Shown: positions 26,699-35,011 of the stretch, piece by piece
How positions within the stretch are numbered: the stretch's first letter is position 1
Layout: the number at the start of each line of letters is the position of its first letter
Source: Streptoalloteichus tenebrarius
GTDB taxonomy: Bacteria > Actinomycetota > Actinomycetes > Mycobacteriales > Pseudonocardiaceae
DNA length: 64,000 nt
Reading direction: 5' to 3'
Assembly (NCBI RefSeq): GCF_024171885.1
Contig: NZ_JAMTCP010000014.1
Span: 60,550-124,549, forward strand
The notes under the pieces: generated by a model
What the model saw: the letters and a program-made list of their open reading frames with translations, nothing else
Databases searched by the model: none
What the model was told of the DNA's origin: nothing
Position numbers and translations under genes: made by a program

Positions 26699-27697
26699 AT
26701 GCGAGCCATCGCCTTCTCCCGCCACGGCGGGTACGACGAGCTGCGGCTGGTCGAGCGGCCCACGCCCCGGATCCGCGACGGCCAGGCGCTGGTCAGGGTG
26801 GCCTACGCCGAGGTGAGCCCGGCCGACGACACGATCAGGGCCGGCCGGATGTCCCCCTCCCTGCACCAGGCGCCGCCGCTGGTCCCCGGCGGGGGCGGGG
26901 TCGGCGTCGTCGTCGACCCCGGCACGACCGGCCTGGCGGAGGGCGGCAGGGTCGTGGTCGGCGGAGGGGGCCTGGGCTGGACGACGGACGGGACCTGGCG
27001 CGAACACCTCGCCGCCGACGCCGCCCAGCTCCTGCCGGTCCCGGACGGCGTGAGCGACGAGGCGGCCTGCGCGCTGTTCGCCGGGGCGGGGTTCAGCACC
27101 GCCTACCTCGTGCTCACCCATCTGCTCGACTTCCGGCCGGGCCTCAGCGTGCTCGCGCCCGGTGTCGGCGGGGCCGTCGGAATGGGCACGACGCAGGTGG
27201 CCCGCGAGCTGGGCGCCTCGATGGCGATCTCCACCGCCAGCGGGACCGACAAGGCGGAGCGGGCGCGCGCCGCCGGGTACGAGCACGTCATCGACCTGTC
27301 TCGCGAGTCGGTCGAGGACGGGGTCGCGCGCCTCACCGACGGCAGGGGCGTGGACGTCGTGATCGACGGCGTGGCCGGTCCCCTGTTGGGACCGGCGATC
27401 GCCTCCCTCGCCCATGGCGGCTCCTACGTCAGCGTCGGCTACTCGGGCGGGCGCGAGGGCTCCGTCAACGTCACCGACCTGATCTGGAAGAACGCCAAGG
27501 TGTACGGCTACACCTTCACGATGATCCCGCCGCGGGTGACGCGCGCCGCGCGGGTGACGCTGCTGGAGTGGCTGAGTCAGGGGCGGATCGACCCCGTCAT
27601 CGCTCGGATCTTCCCCCTCGACCAGGCCGCACGCGCGCAGCGACACCTGGTCGAGGACCGACCGTTCGGCCGGGTCCTCCTCGCCATCGCCCCCTGA
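26699..27697 (+). CDS. Zinc-free medium-chain NADPH:quinone oxidoreductase
   Basis: 332 aa MDR-superfamily enzyme. AAGGAGAG precedes the ATG. The N-terminal GroES-like part starts MRAIAFSRHGGYDELRLVE and the NADPH-binding Rossmann motif reads VGGAVGMGTTQVARELGA, followed by AISTASGTDKAERARAAGYE. The cysteine/histidine zinc ligands of alcohol dehydrogenases are missing, as in quinone or enone reductases. Under the Rrf2 regulator upstream it may answer to electrophile or oxidative stress. An AT-rich stretch just before it (26660-26690) may be its own promoter. Confidence 0.88.
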   Translation: MRAIAFSRHGGYDELRLVERPTPRIRDGQALVRVAYAEVSPADDTIRAGRMSPSLHQAPPLVPGGGGVGVVVDPGTTGLAEGGRVVVGGGGLGWTTDGTWREHLAADAAQLLPVPDGVSDEAACALFAGAGFSTAYLVLTHLLDFRPGLSVLAPGVGGAVGMGTTQVARELGASMAISTASGTDKAERARAAGYEHVIDLSRESVEDGVARLTDGRGVDVVIDGVAGPLLGPAIASLAHGGSYVSVGYSGGREGSVNVTDLIWKNAKVYGYTFTMIPPRVTRAARVTLLEWLSQGRIDPVIARIFPLDQAARAQRHLVEDRPFGRVLLAIAP

Positions 27698-27709
27698 GAC
27701 CCACCGCAC

Positions 27710-27760
27710 GGCCCGCCGTGGCGTCGGAGACAGGTCGTCCGAACGACGTCACGGCGGGCC
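27710..27760. terminator. Bidirectional terminator between quinone reductase and tetR
   Basis: GGCCCGCCGTG (27710-27720) pairs with CACGGCGGGCC (27750-27760); pairing continues inward with a bulge. It lies 12 bp from both convergent stops. Confidence 0.65.
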
Positions 27761-27771
27761 GGGCAGCACAC

Positions 27772-28407
27772 CTAGCCGCGGCGGCGCTGGGCGAGGCCGT
27801 CGACGAGGGCCTGGAGGCCGAACTCGAACTCCCGGTCCGGCCCCTCCTCCGCCACGCGCGCCATCAGGCCGACGAGGAACGCGCTCCCCGGCGAGGACTC
27901 CGGCATGCCGTCGGTACCGTCGCTATCTCCGGCGTCGCCGTCGGCCGGGGCGGCGGAGGCCGCCTGCTCCTCCAGCACCACGCCGACCACGTACCGGCTG
28001 ATCGCGATGAGCGCGCGGACGGCATCGACCTCGTCGAAACCCTGGTCGCACAGGAACCTGATCTGCTTCTCCGCGGTCTCGTGACTGTCGGGCCGGGGGC
28101 GCGTGCCGGCGTGGATGCGCGCGCCGTCCCGCACGGACAGCAGGGCGTTGCGGAAGCTCCGCGCGTTCTCCAGCAGGAAGGACCGCCAGTCGTCTCCGGG
28201 GCGCGGCAGGGGGTAGGTGTGCCCCCTGTCCATGATGGCCTCGGCGAGCGCGTCGAGCAGGGCCGTCTTGCCCCGGAAGTGCCAGTACAGCGCCGGCTGC
28301 TTGACGTGGAGCCGGTCGGCGAGCCGCCGGGTCGTGAACTCGTCGAGCCCGGACTCGTCGATCAGCGCCAACGCCGCGCTGATGATCGTTTCCCGGTCCA
28401 GTGCCAT
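27772..28407 (-). CDS. TetR-class repressor of a tetracycline-type exporter
   Basis: 211 aa. The N-terminal HTH (ETIISAALALIDESGLDEF, TTRRLADRLHVKQPALYWHF) matches the classical TetR group closely, including the LYWHFR recognition helix. The C-terminal domain is of the TetR ligand type (DPGMMARVAEE-like region, FEFGLQALVDGLA). Between residues about 155 and 175 there is an acidic, Gly/Asp-rich insertion. It is divergent from the MFS exporter, with a 30-bp operator between them. An inducer of tetracycline or related type is likely but not proven. Confidence 0.88.
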   Translation of the reverse strand: MALDRETIISAALALIDESGLDEFTTRRLADRLHVKQPALYWHFRGKTALLDALAEAIMDRGHTYPLPRPGDDWRSFLLENARSFRNALLSVRDGARIHAGTRPRPDSHETAEKQIRFLCDQGFDEVDAVRALIAISRYVVGVVLEEQAASAAPADGDAGDSDGTDGMPESSPGSAFLVGLMARVAEEGPDREFEFGLQALVDGLAQRRRG

Positions 28408-28436
28408 CCCGGCTCCTCCCTCGCGCCCATCGCCGG

Positions 28437-28473
28437 TTGACAGCTTATCACCGATAAATTTATCGTTGATAAG
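28437..28473 (+). promoter_or_regulatory. tetO-like operator and promoter overlapping the exporter start codon
   Basis: A 30-bp inverted repeat (28444-28473) has half sites CTTATCACCGATAAA and TTTATCGTTGATAAG, matching in 14 of 15 positions. It is the most AT-rich patch of the window. TTGACA at 28437-28442 and TATCGT at 28461-28466 (18-bp spacing) give a sigma-70-type promoter whose start would fall at or beside the GTG at 28473, so the exporter mRNA is probably leaderless and fully covered by the repressor. Confidence 0.8.
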
Positions 28474-29750
28474 TGCCTCTTCGGACCCCCTCGGCCGCGC
28501 CCACCCTCGCGGTGGTGCTGACGACCGCCACCCTCGACGCGGTCGGACTCGGGATCGTCATGCCCGTGCTCCCCGCGCTGCTCGGCACGCTGGTCGACCC
28601 CGGCCGCGTGCCGCTCCACGTCGGGCTCCTGACCGCCCTCTACGCGGTCGCGCAGTTCGCCCTCGCGCCCGTGCTCGGCGCGTTGTCCGACCGGTTCGGC
28701 CGACGCCCGGTGCTGCTGGCCTCCCTGACCGGCGCCACGGTCGACTACCTGGTCATGGCGCTGAGCCCCGCGCTGTGGGTGCTCTACGTCGGTCGGGCGG
28801 TCGCCGGGATCACCGGGGCCACCACCGCCGTGGTCGGCTCGTGCGTCGCCGACATCTCCTCGGAGCGGGAGCGGGCGCGCCGTTTCGGCGTGATGGGCGC
28901 CTGCTACGGCGGAGGGATGATCGCCGGGCCGGTGATCGGCGGCCTGCTCGGCGGGCTCTCACCGCACGCGCCGTTCGCCGCCGCGGCCGTCCTCAACGGC
29001 CTCAACCTGCTCGTGGGCCTCGTGTTGCTGCGCGAGACCCACACCGGGGACCGCGAACCGCTCACCGCGCGTCAGCTCAGCCCGTTCACCTCCTTCCGCT
29101 GGGTCGGGGCCGTGCCGACGGTGGGCGCGTTGCTGTTCGTCTTCTTCGTCATGCAGCTCGTCGGGCAGGTCCCCGGCACGATGTGGGTGCTCTTCACCGA
29201 GCACCGCTTCGCGTGGGACCCGCTGACGGTCGGGCTCTCCCTCGCCGCGTTCGGGGCCCTCCACTCCCTCACCCAGGCGGTGCTCACCGGACCGGTCGCG
29301 CGACGGCTGGGCGAGCGACGGGCCGCCGTGCTGGGGATGTGCGCGGACGGGCTGGGCTTCGTGGCCCTCGCGTGCGCGGGGCAGGGCTGGCTCGTGCTCC
29401 CGATCATGCTCCTCCTGGCGCTGGGCGGCGTCGGGCTCCCCTCGCTCCAGGGCCTGCTCACGAACGCGGTCGACGACCGGGGCCAGGGCCGGCTCCAGGG
29501 CGTGATGGCCAGCCTCAACAGCCTGACCGGGATCATCGGCCCGCTGCTGTTCACCGGCCTGTACGCGGCGACCGTCGACCAGTGGGACGGTTGGATCTGG
29601 GTCTGCGGCGCGGCGCTCTACCTGCTCTGCGTTCCGGCGATGCGCAGGGCCCGACGGTCGGGGACGGGAGCGCCGGGCGGTGCTGACGCGACCCCGGCTC
29701 GGACCGCTGAGGTGGCCACGGAGGTGGCGGGGAACCGCGCGGAGTCCTGA
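28473..29750 (+). CDS. TetA-like MFS tetracycline-type efflux pump
   Basis: 425 aa, twelve hydrophobic helices, drug:H+ antiporter 1 type. GTG start at 28473. Helix 1 reads AVVLTTATLDAVGLGIVMPV, followed by the motif A loop GALSDRFGRRPVLL, both close to the TetA(A/C/Z) consensus, and GRAVAGITGATTAVVGS with motif C-like GGMIAGPVIGG. Repressor, operator and pump form the standard tetR-tetA unit. Self-resistance or acquired resistance cannot be separated from sequence alone. Confidence 0.9.
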   Translation: MPLRTPSAAPTLAVVLTTATLDAVGLGIVMPVLPALLGTLVDPGRVPLHVGLLTALYAVAQFALAPVLGALSDRFGRRPVLLASLTGATVDYLVMALSPALWVLYVGRAVAGITGATTAVVGSCVADISSERERARRFGVMGACYGGGMIAGPVIGGLLGGLSPHAPFAAAAVLNGLNLLVGLVLLRETHTGDREPLTARQLSPFTSFRWVGAVPTVGALLFVFFVMQLVGQVPGTMWVLFTEHRFAWDPLTVGLSLAAFGALHSLTQAVLTGPVARRLGERRAAVLGMCADGLGFVALACAGQGWLVLPIMLLLALGGVGLPSLQGLLTNAVDDRGQGRLQGVMASLNSLTGIIGPLLFTGLYAATVDQWDGWIWVCGAALYLLCVPAMRRARRSGTGAPGGADATPARTAEVATEVAGNRAES

Positions 29751-30402
29751 TCCGGTCGGGAGATCGGGGGTCTCGACCGGTCGGGGAGCGTCAGTACGAA
29801 GCCCGCGACGACGGATCGCGAGGACGCCGAAACCAAGGAGGCCGGTCGGCAGGCGGAGCACGCCCGTGGCCGAGCACAGGCCGAAGCCCATGCCCCCCCG
29901 GCCGCGACGACCGGGGTGGCCAGCGTCGCCAGGTGGGCCGTGCGCCCGGCCCGCCACGGCGCGGACGACGCATCGGACGGTCCGATCGTTGCCGCACGAG
30001 GGTCGATGCGGTCCCGCCATCACAAGGTCATCACAAGGTCGCCCGAACGGCGAGCGCGCTCCGTCGACCGGCCGAGGAGCGTGGCCGGTGTCCTGGCCAC
30101 GTTCCTCGTCGGACCCGACTCCCCCTCCGCACCGGAGACGAGAAGTCCACAGTGGAGGGTTCTGTTTCCCCCGGTTACCGTCTTCGCGTCTCTGATCATG
30201 GATCTCTGGTCACCAGGCCCGGCATGACTGTCTCCCCCCGGTCACCCGCGATCCGGGAGATGTCACCGGACCCTGGCGGCATCCAGGGACCGCTGACAGA
30301 GGCAGGACCGCCCCTGGCGGGGCAGGCCTGGCCGTAACGTGGCTGCCGGCCGTCGATGCCCGACCGTGACCAGCACCCACGCTCCTTGTGGAAGGCATCT
30401 GG
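29751..30402. other. 652-bp region of repeat-bearing non-coding DNA
   Basis: No supported gene. It holds the first copy of the repeat at 29979-30168. The rest shows no family features. Confidence 0.4.
29979..30168 (+). repeat. Dispersed direct repeat, copy 1
   Basis: Two conserved blocks shared with copy 2 (31274-31392): a 45-bp block beginning GGTCCGATCGTTGCCGC (29979-30023) and a 24-bp block beginning GTCCACAGTGGAGGGTTC (30145-30168). The spacing between blocks differs in the two copies (about 121 versus 50 bp). The two copies bracket the IS110 and malic-enzyme debris. Confidence 0.75.
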
Positions 30403-30800
30403 ATGACCGGCACGTTCGGGGTGTTCCTCGGCCTGGACGTAGGCCAGGGCGAGCACCACGCCGTCGGGGTGGACACCGACGGCAGGCGGCCGCACGACGG
30501 GCCATTGCCCAACAGCGAACCCACGCTGCGCGAGCTGTTCGCCAAGCTCGCCGCCTGGAGACCGCTACTCGTGGTGGTCGACCAACCGGCCACGATCGGC
30601 GCCCTGCCGGCCGCCGTCGCCCGCACGGCCGGCCACCAGGTCGCCTACCTGCCCGGCCTGGCCATGCGCCGCATCGCCGATCCGTATTCCGGCAACGCCA
30701 AGACCGACGCCCGCGTCATCGCCGACGCCACCCGCACCCTGCCCACGCACGCTGCGGCGGGTCGACACCGGCGACGACACCCTGGCCGAACTGGATGTCC
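30403..30800 (+). pseudogene. IS110-family transposase, N-terminal fragment
   Basis: The DEDD-transposase N terminus is clear: GVFLGLDVGQGEHHAVGVD, LPNSEPTLRELFAKLAAW, VVVDQPATIGALPAAVART, GLAMRRIADPYSGNAKTDAR. After ATRTLP the frame breaks; the expected continuation TLRRVDTGDDTLAELDVLAGF is read one frame over to about 30810. The C-terminal transposase_20 domain is absent. Inactive remnant. Confidence 0.8.
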
Positions 30801-30829
30801 TAGCCGGCTTCGACGTCAGCCAACCACGC

Positions 30830-31275
30830 CGAGGACATCCAGGACGCCCTGGTCGCCCTGCCCGGTGTCCGGGTGCGCGAGGTCTGGCGACCGCACCTTC
30901 CTGATGCACCTCGGCGGCAAGATCGAGGTCAACTCCAGGGTCGCGCTCCGGAACCGGGACGACCTGTCCCGCGCCTACACACCCGGCGTGGCGCGCGTCT
31001 GCCAGGCCATCGCGGCCAACCCCGAGGACGCCCGCCGCCTCACCATCAAGCGCGACACCGTGGCCGTGGTCACCGACGGCTCCGCCGTCCTCGGCCTGGG
31101 CAACATCGGCCCGGCCGCCGCCCTGCCCGTGATGGAGGGCAAGGCCGCGCTGTTCAAGAAGTTCGCCGGCGTCGACGCGTGGCCGGTGGTCCTGGACACC
31201 CAGGACACCCAGGACACCGAGGCCACCGAGGACATCCCGGTCTTCCACGACGACCAGCACGGTGCCGCCGGGTGG
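30830..31275 (+). pseudogene. NAD-dependent malic enzyme fragment
   Basis: Piece of the N-terminal part of a malic enzyme with ACT-like leader: DALVALPGVRVREV in one frame, then DRTFLMHLGGKIEV, RDDLSRAYTPGVARVCQAIA, DGSAVLGLGNIGPAAALPVM and IPVFHDDQHG in the next. A stretch of roughly 35 residues normally found between VLDTQDT and IPVFHDDQHG is missing, and everything beyond DQHG (including the NAD-binding domain) is gone. Fused by an open frame to IS110 debris upstream; not a functional gene. Confidence 0.8.
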
Positions 31276-31392
31276 TCCGATCGTTGCCGCGCGAGGGTCG
31301 ATGCGGTTCCGCCATCACCACAAGATCGCCCGAGAGGCGGCGCGCCTCCCCTCCACACCAGGACAGGCGTCCACAGTGGAGGGTTCTGTTTC
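31274..31392 (+). repeat. Dispersed direct repeat, copy 2
   Basis: Second copy of the two-block repeat (31274-31318 and 31369-31392), same orientation as copy 1 at 29979. It begins exactly where the malic-enzyme homology stops. Confidence 0.75.
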
Positions 31393-31452
31393 TCGCCGGA
31401 GCGACCGTCCCACCGCGACAACGGCGGAGTGCGCGGCCGAGATCCGTCCCGC

Positions 31453-32208
31453 CTAGCTGGCGAACACCCGGCCAAGCCACGCCCTCCAGCTCTCGCTCTC
31501 CGACTTCGCGTCGACGCCCTCGCCGAAGAGGTGGTGCCCCACCGCGACGTGGCCGGCGCCGCCGAAGAACCGGTACATGCCCTCGCTCCCCCGGACGCCG
31601 AGGAACGCCTGCTGGTCCGGCCTCGCGTAGTCCACGACGCCCTCGATGGGCGCGAGCCCCTCCGGGGTGAGCCGCACCCGGTCGCCCACCGCGGCCGGGC
31701 CCGACAGCCCGAGCGCGCCGGTGAGCAGCGCCCACGCGTCGCGCCCCTCGGGCACGTCGAACCAGTGGGCGTACACGTAGGTGCCCGGCCGGCCCCGGAA
31801 GTGGCGCAGGTACTCCCCGAGGGTGTGCAGGTACATGTCCCAGCCGTGGCTGGTCTGGTCCTCGTACTCCTCGCCCCAGTCGTCGCCGAGGACGCCGCTG
31901 TGCACGAACCGGAGCACGGTGCTGCCGCCGTCCCGCCCCTCGACCAGGTACTCCATGGCGTGGAAGGTCCCGTCCGGCGCCGGGTCGCCGCGGTAGGCCA
32001 GCCGGTGCGGCGGGTCCCACGCCGTGATCGTCGACGCCTCGGAGAAGTCGCCGATGTCGAGCGTGATCCGGCCGCCGACGCCGGGCTCGACCTGGTGCGG
32101 CCCCATGAACCATGAGGAGATGCCGGGGCCGGTGGCGATCGCGTCCCACACCTCGTCGGGGCTGGCGTCGAGGCTGGTCTCCTTGCGCAGCTCGAACTCT
32201 CGGGGCAT
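31453..32208 (-). CDS. SRPBCC (AHSA1-like) domain protein
   Basis: 251 aa, soluble. The START/Bet v1 fold begins KETSLDASPDEVWDAIATGP and GISSWFMGP, followed by GGRITLDIGDFSEASTITAWDPP, the usual AHSA1-like pattern; the C-terminal half carries a second related segment around LTGALGLSGPAAVGDRVRL. The start codon lies one base after the stop of the ArsR gene (TGA-C-ATG), so the two are coupled. ArsR-SRPBCC operons are common and the SRPBCC protein is presumed to bind a hydrophobic small molecule. Confidence 0.85.
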   Translation of the reverse strand: MPREFELRKETSLDASPDEVWDAIATGPGISSWFMGPHQVEPGVGGRITLDIGDFSEASTITAWDPPHRLAYRGDPAPDGTFHAMEYLVEGRDGGSTVLRFVHSGVLGDDWGEEYEDQTSHGWDMYLHTLGEYLRHFRGRPGTYVYAHWFDVPEGRDAWALLTGALGLSGPAAVGDRVRLTPEGLAPIEGVVDYARPDQQAFLGVRGSEGMYRFFGGAGHVAVGHHLFGEGVDAKSESESWRAWLGRVFAS

Positions 32209-32209
32209 G

Positions 32210-32860
32210 TCAGGTCTCCTTCGACTGTGTCCGATCGGGCTGTGTCCGATCGGGCTGTGTCTGACCGGGCTGGGGCCGGACGGCGGGGTGGACGGCGACG
32301 ACGACCCGGTGCGCGCGTCCGCCCTCCGCGTGCTCGTCGTGGTACTTCGCGACCAGGGCGGTGACCGCTCCGGCCAGTTCCTCGGCGAAGGCGGCGCGGT
32401 CGGCCGCCGAGGCGAACCGCACCTCGCCGTCGACCGCGAACGTGGCCACCCGCTTCCCGGCCCTGGCCGCGCCGGAGAGCAGCGCGCCGACGTCCCGCAC
32501 CAGGCGGGCGGCCAGCGCCACCAGCCAGTGTGCCGACAGCCGGTCCGGCGCGCGTTCCGGATCAGGCTCCACCGGGGCCAGCGCGGACGGTGAGATCACG
32601 TAGGAGGCGGCGCTCGCGCGCACCACCCGTTCGGTGACGTTGCCCTTGCGCCGTTCCTCCACCAGCTCGACCAGCCCGTGCCGTTCGAGCGCCCGCAGGT
32701 GGTAGTTCACCTTCTGCCGGGGCAGGCCCACCCTGGCGGCGAGCACCGTGGCCGAGGCCGGCTCGGCCAGCTCGGCCAACAACCTGGCCCGCACCGGGTC
32801 CAGGGAGACCCCGGCCGCGGCGGGGTCCTCGATCACCGCGACGTCCTTCACGTCCTCCAC
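32210..32860 (-). CDS. ArsR-type winged-helix repressor
   Basis: 216 aa from GTG at 32860; the frame is open to a TTG at 32878 and the true start is uncertain. HTH: DPVRARLLAELAEPASATVL, AARVGLPRQKVNYHLRALER, HGLVELVEERRKGNVTERVV. The rest is a C-terminal ligand/dimer domain. The last codons are built of a 15-bp tandem repeat (PDRTQ units, about 32226-32273). An inverted repeat with half sites GACAA/TTGTC lies at 32871-32886, with TTGACA at 32888-32883 on this strand: likely autoregulated operator. Confidence 0.82.
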   Translation of the reverse strand: MEDVKDVAVIEDPAAAGVSLDPVRARLLAELAEPASATVLAARVGLPRQKVNYHLRALERHGLVELVEERRKGNVTERVVRASAASYVISPSALAPVEPDPERAPDRLSAHWLVALAARLVRDVGALLSGAARAGKRVATFAVDGEVRFASAADRAAFAEELAGAVTALVAKYHDEHAEGGRAHRVVVAVHPAVRPQPGQTQPDRTQPDRTQSKET

Positions 32861-32870
32861 GGTGCCTGCC

Positions 32871-32888
32871 GACAACAAAATTTGTCAA
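32871..32888 (-). promoter_or_regulatory. Probable ArsR operator/promoter
   Basis: AT-rich element with inverted half sites GACAA and TTGTC around CAAAAT, overlapping a TTGACA -35-like hexamer (minus strand) directly upstream of the ArsR/SRPBCC operon. Confidence 0.45.
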
Positions 32889-32951
32889 GACGAGTGGAGT
32901 TGTCGGTGGGCGGGCCGCGGTGGCCGGAGCGGGGCCGGCGGGGGGCAGGGC

Positions 32952-34181
32952 CTACCAGCTCGTGCCGATGAAGAAGGCCGCGTCGGTCGGGCTGTGCGCC
33001 GAGGCGGAGAAGCAGCGGACGTCGGAGACGAGGTCCGCGCCGTCCGGAACCCAGTTCTCGACGTGGCAGTACGCGTCGGACTCGCCGAGCGCGGACGCGG
33101 TGGCGTGACCGCTCGGGCTGCCCATCTCCCGTGAGCGGACGCGGTAATAGCCCGTCTCGACGCGCATGACGTCCGCGTCCACCGCGCTGGAGGCGTTGCC
33201 GAAGTGGCGGTCGGTGCGGCCGATGACGCTGGACCCGGCGGAGAAGCTGAGCAGGAACGCGTGGTCGACCGGTTCTCCCCGCACGTCCCGACAGGTCACC
33301 TGCTGCACCCCTGACGGCGCGGGCGGGGCGGCGAGCTTGCAGTGCGCCGGCCCGTCGCCCCGCGCCGTGACCTGGTAGAACTGCTTCGCCGTCGGGACGC
33401 CCGCCGAGGCGGGGACGTGGACGAGGTACTGCCCGGCCGACCGTCGCTCCACCCAGGCGACGCCGCCCGTGGAGTCGTACCGCGTCGCGGGGTCCCCCGG
33501 CCGGTACCGCTCGTTCCTCGGCTCGGCCCACAGGTAGGAGAACCGGCCGTCCCCCACGGACCGGTGGGCGAAGCTGGCCACGAAGCGGACGTCGACGGGC
33601 GCGCCCCCGGTGTCGAAGCACCGGACCCGGACCACCTCGGTCATGCCCTCCTCGGCCAACCCCGCGACCACGCAGAAGTCGCTCGTCGGCCCGTAGGCCG
33701 AGGCGTGTGCCACGCCGCCGGCCACGCCCAACCCGCCGAAGCGCACGGCGTACTCGCCAACGCCCTCCCGCACGATCTCCACGTCGGCCGCGTCGGCGGA
33801 GTTGTAGACGTACATGCTCTTCTGGGCGACCGGGCGGTAACGCGACGCCGTGGGGTCGTGCGCCCAGACGAAACCCCCACGGCCGTCGACGACCATCGGC
33901 CCCCGGCCCGGGTCCTCCCCCCGCCGGAGCTGGGAGGCCGCGATGAGGCCGGCCGCCAGGGCCAGGCCGACGGCCAGGGCCAGCCACCTCCTCGGCAGCC
34001 GCCGGGAGCGACGCCGCCTCGGCCGTCCACTCTCGACGTGGATGTGGATTCCACCGTGGACGTCCCGCGTCTGGACCGACGACACCGCCTCGCCGGCCAT
34101 CGTGTTGCTGGTCCCGCCCGCCACGGCGTCCGGTGCGGCTGTCCGGTCGCCGGCGGGCGGGAGGCGCGGGTCATCGTCCAC
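32952..34181 (-). CDS. Membrane-anchored protein with three repeated extracytoplasmic modules
   Basis: 409 aa, no named family recognised. A short N-terminal segment has the pattern SVQTRDVHGGIHIHVE, then an Arg-rich stretch and one transmembrane helix (about 66-84). The outside part consists of three related modules of about 100 residues (roughly 102-208, 209-319, 320-409). Each has two cysteines (DFCV/VRCF, AHCK/VTCRD, AYCH/VRCF) and ends in a F-x-x-SF or FFIGTSW strand; modules 1 and 2 share W-A-x-(5)-RYRP. The gene overlaps the 3' end of the upstream Ser-rich gene by 11 bp. A surface-exposed beta-rich protein is likely; function unknown. Confidence 0.7.
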   Translation of the reverse strand: MDDDPRLPPAGDRTAAPDAVAGGTSNTMAGEAVSSVQTRDVHGGIHIHVESGRPRRRRSRRLPRRWLALAVGLALAAGLIAASQLRRGEDPGRGPMVVDGRGGFVWAHDPTASRYRPVAQKSMYVYNSADAADVEIVREGVGEYAVRFGGLGVAGGVAHASAYGPTSDFCVVAGLAEEGMTEVVRVRCFDTGGAPVDVRFVASFAHRSVGDGRFSYLWAEPRNERYRPGDPATRYDSTGGVAWVERRSAGQYLVHVPASAGVPTAKQFYQVTARGDGPAHCKLAAPPAPSGVQQVTCRDVRGEPVDHAFLLSFSAGSSVIGRTDRHFGNASSAVDADVMRVETGYYRVRSREMGSPSGHATASALGESDAYCHVENWVPDGADLVSDVRCFSASAHSPTDAAFFIGTSW

Positions 34182-34776
34182 AGGCGCCCATCACCGGGGA
34201 CGGGCTCATGACCACCCCGCCGTCCATGCAGGGGCGGGCGGACGAGGACGACGAGGAACCGCTGGAACCGCCGGAGCTGCTGGAGGGCCGGCTGGAAATG
34301 GACGGTCGTCCGGAACTGGATGGCCGGGCGGAGTGGGAGGACCGCGCCGTGGTGGAGGACCGCCGCGCGGCGGAGCCCTCGGACGAGGTCCGTTGTCCGG
34401 TGGACCCGCCGGAGGTCGTGGCGTCGCCCTCCTGGCCCTCCTGTCGCGCGGAGTCGGTGACCCCCTCGTCGGGGACTTCCTGGCCACCGGCCGACTCCTG
34501 CCTCACGGACCCCTCGGACTGACCGGCCACCGCGGCGCCGGGAGAACGGGGCCGGGCGCCCGGCACGGCCGTGGAGGTGCGACCGCCAGAACCAGGGACG
34601 ATGACCTGCCGCGTGCCCGAGGAGCCGTTGCCGGGCGGCTCCGGCGACGTCCCGTCGCCTGCGGTGACGGCGTGGACGAGGGTGAGCGCGGAGGCCGAGA
34701 GCACCAGCGTCAGCACGGGCAGGGCCCAGCGCCGGCCGGTGGGCGGACGGGGACGCGGGGAGGGACGGGACGTCAC
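34171..34776 (-). CDS. Secreted or anchored Ser-rich low-complexity protein
   Basis: 201 aa. A hydrophobic segment at about residues 17-38 (WALPVLTLVLSASALTLVHA) acts as signal peptide or anchor. The remainder is disordered and rich in Ser, Gly, Pro and Arg, with long Ser-runs near the end, then CMDGGVVMSPSPVMGACGR with two cysteines. Overlaps the next gene's start by 11 bp, so the two are co-translated. No known family; likely a cell-surface partner of the three-module protein. Confidence 0.55.
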   Translation of the reverse strand: MTSRPSPRPRPPTGRRWALPVLTLVLSASALTLVHAVTAGDGTSPEPPGNGSSGTRQVIVPGSGGRTSTAVPGARPRSPGAAVAGQSEGSVRQESAGGQEVPDEGVTDSARQEGQEGDATTSGGSTGQRTSSEGSAARRSSTTARSSHSARPSSSGRPSISSRPSSSSGGSSGSSSSSSARPCMDGGVVMSPSPVMGACGR

Positions 34777-35011
34777 GGCGGCACCTCACTCACCAGGCGG
34801 AGAGGGACGGGGAGCGCTGGGAGCCGGCTGTGCGGACGGAGTACGACGCCAGTCGATCACGGCGCTCGGTGTGATCCGACGCACACGTTGAGTGAGGTGT
34901 TCCCGTTCTGTGGACTGCGCGATGTTTCGTCCCTGTCCCGCAACCCGACCGTAATTCATTGCGCCGAACGAGTGGCCTCTCCCGGGTGAGGACAGGCGTG
35001 GGTCCCGGGAC
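34777..35011. other. Intergenic region with promoter of the surface-protein pair
   Basis: Spacer between the 3' end of the SDR gene and the start of the Ser-rich gene (both minus strand). It should hold the promoter for the 34776-32952 transcript. No gene is visible. Confidence 0.4.

Noticed and set aside
30388..32115. A 575-codon open frame that looks like an IS110-malic enzyme fusion protein
   Set aside because: It runs through two truncated genes and then antisense through the SRPBCC gene; each part lacks essential domains, so it is an accident of high GC.
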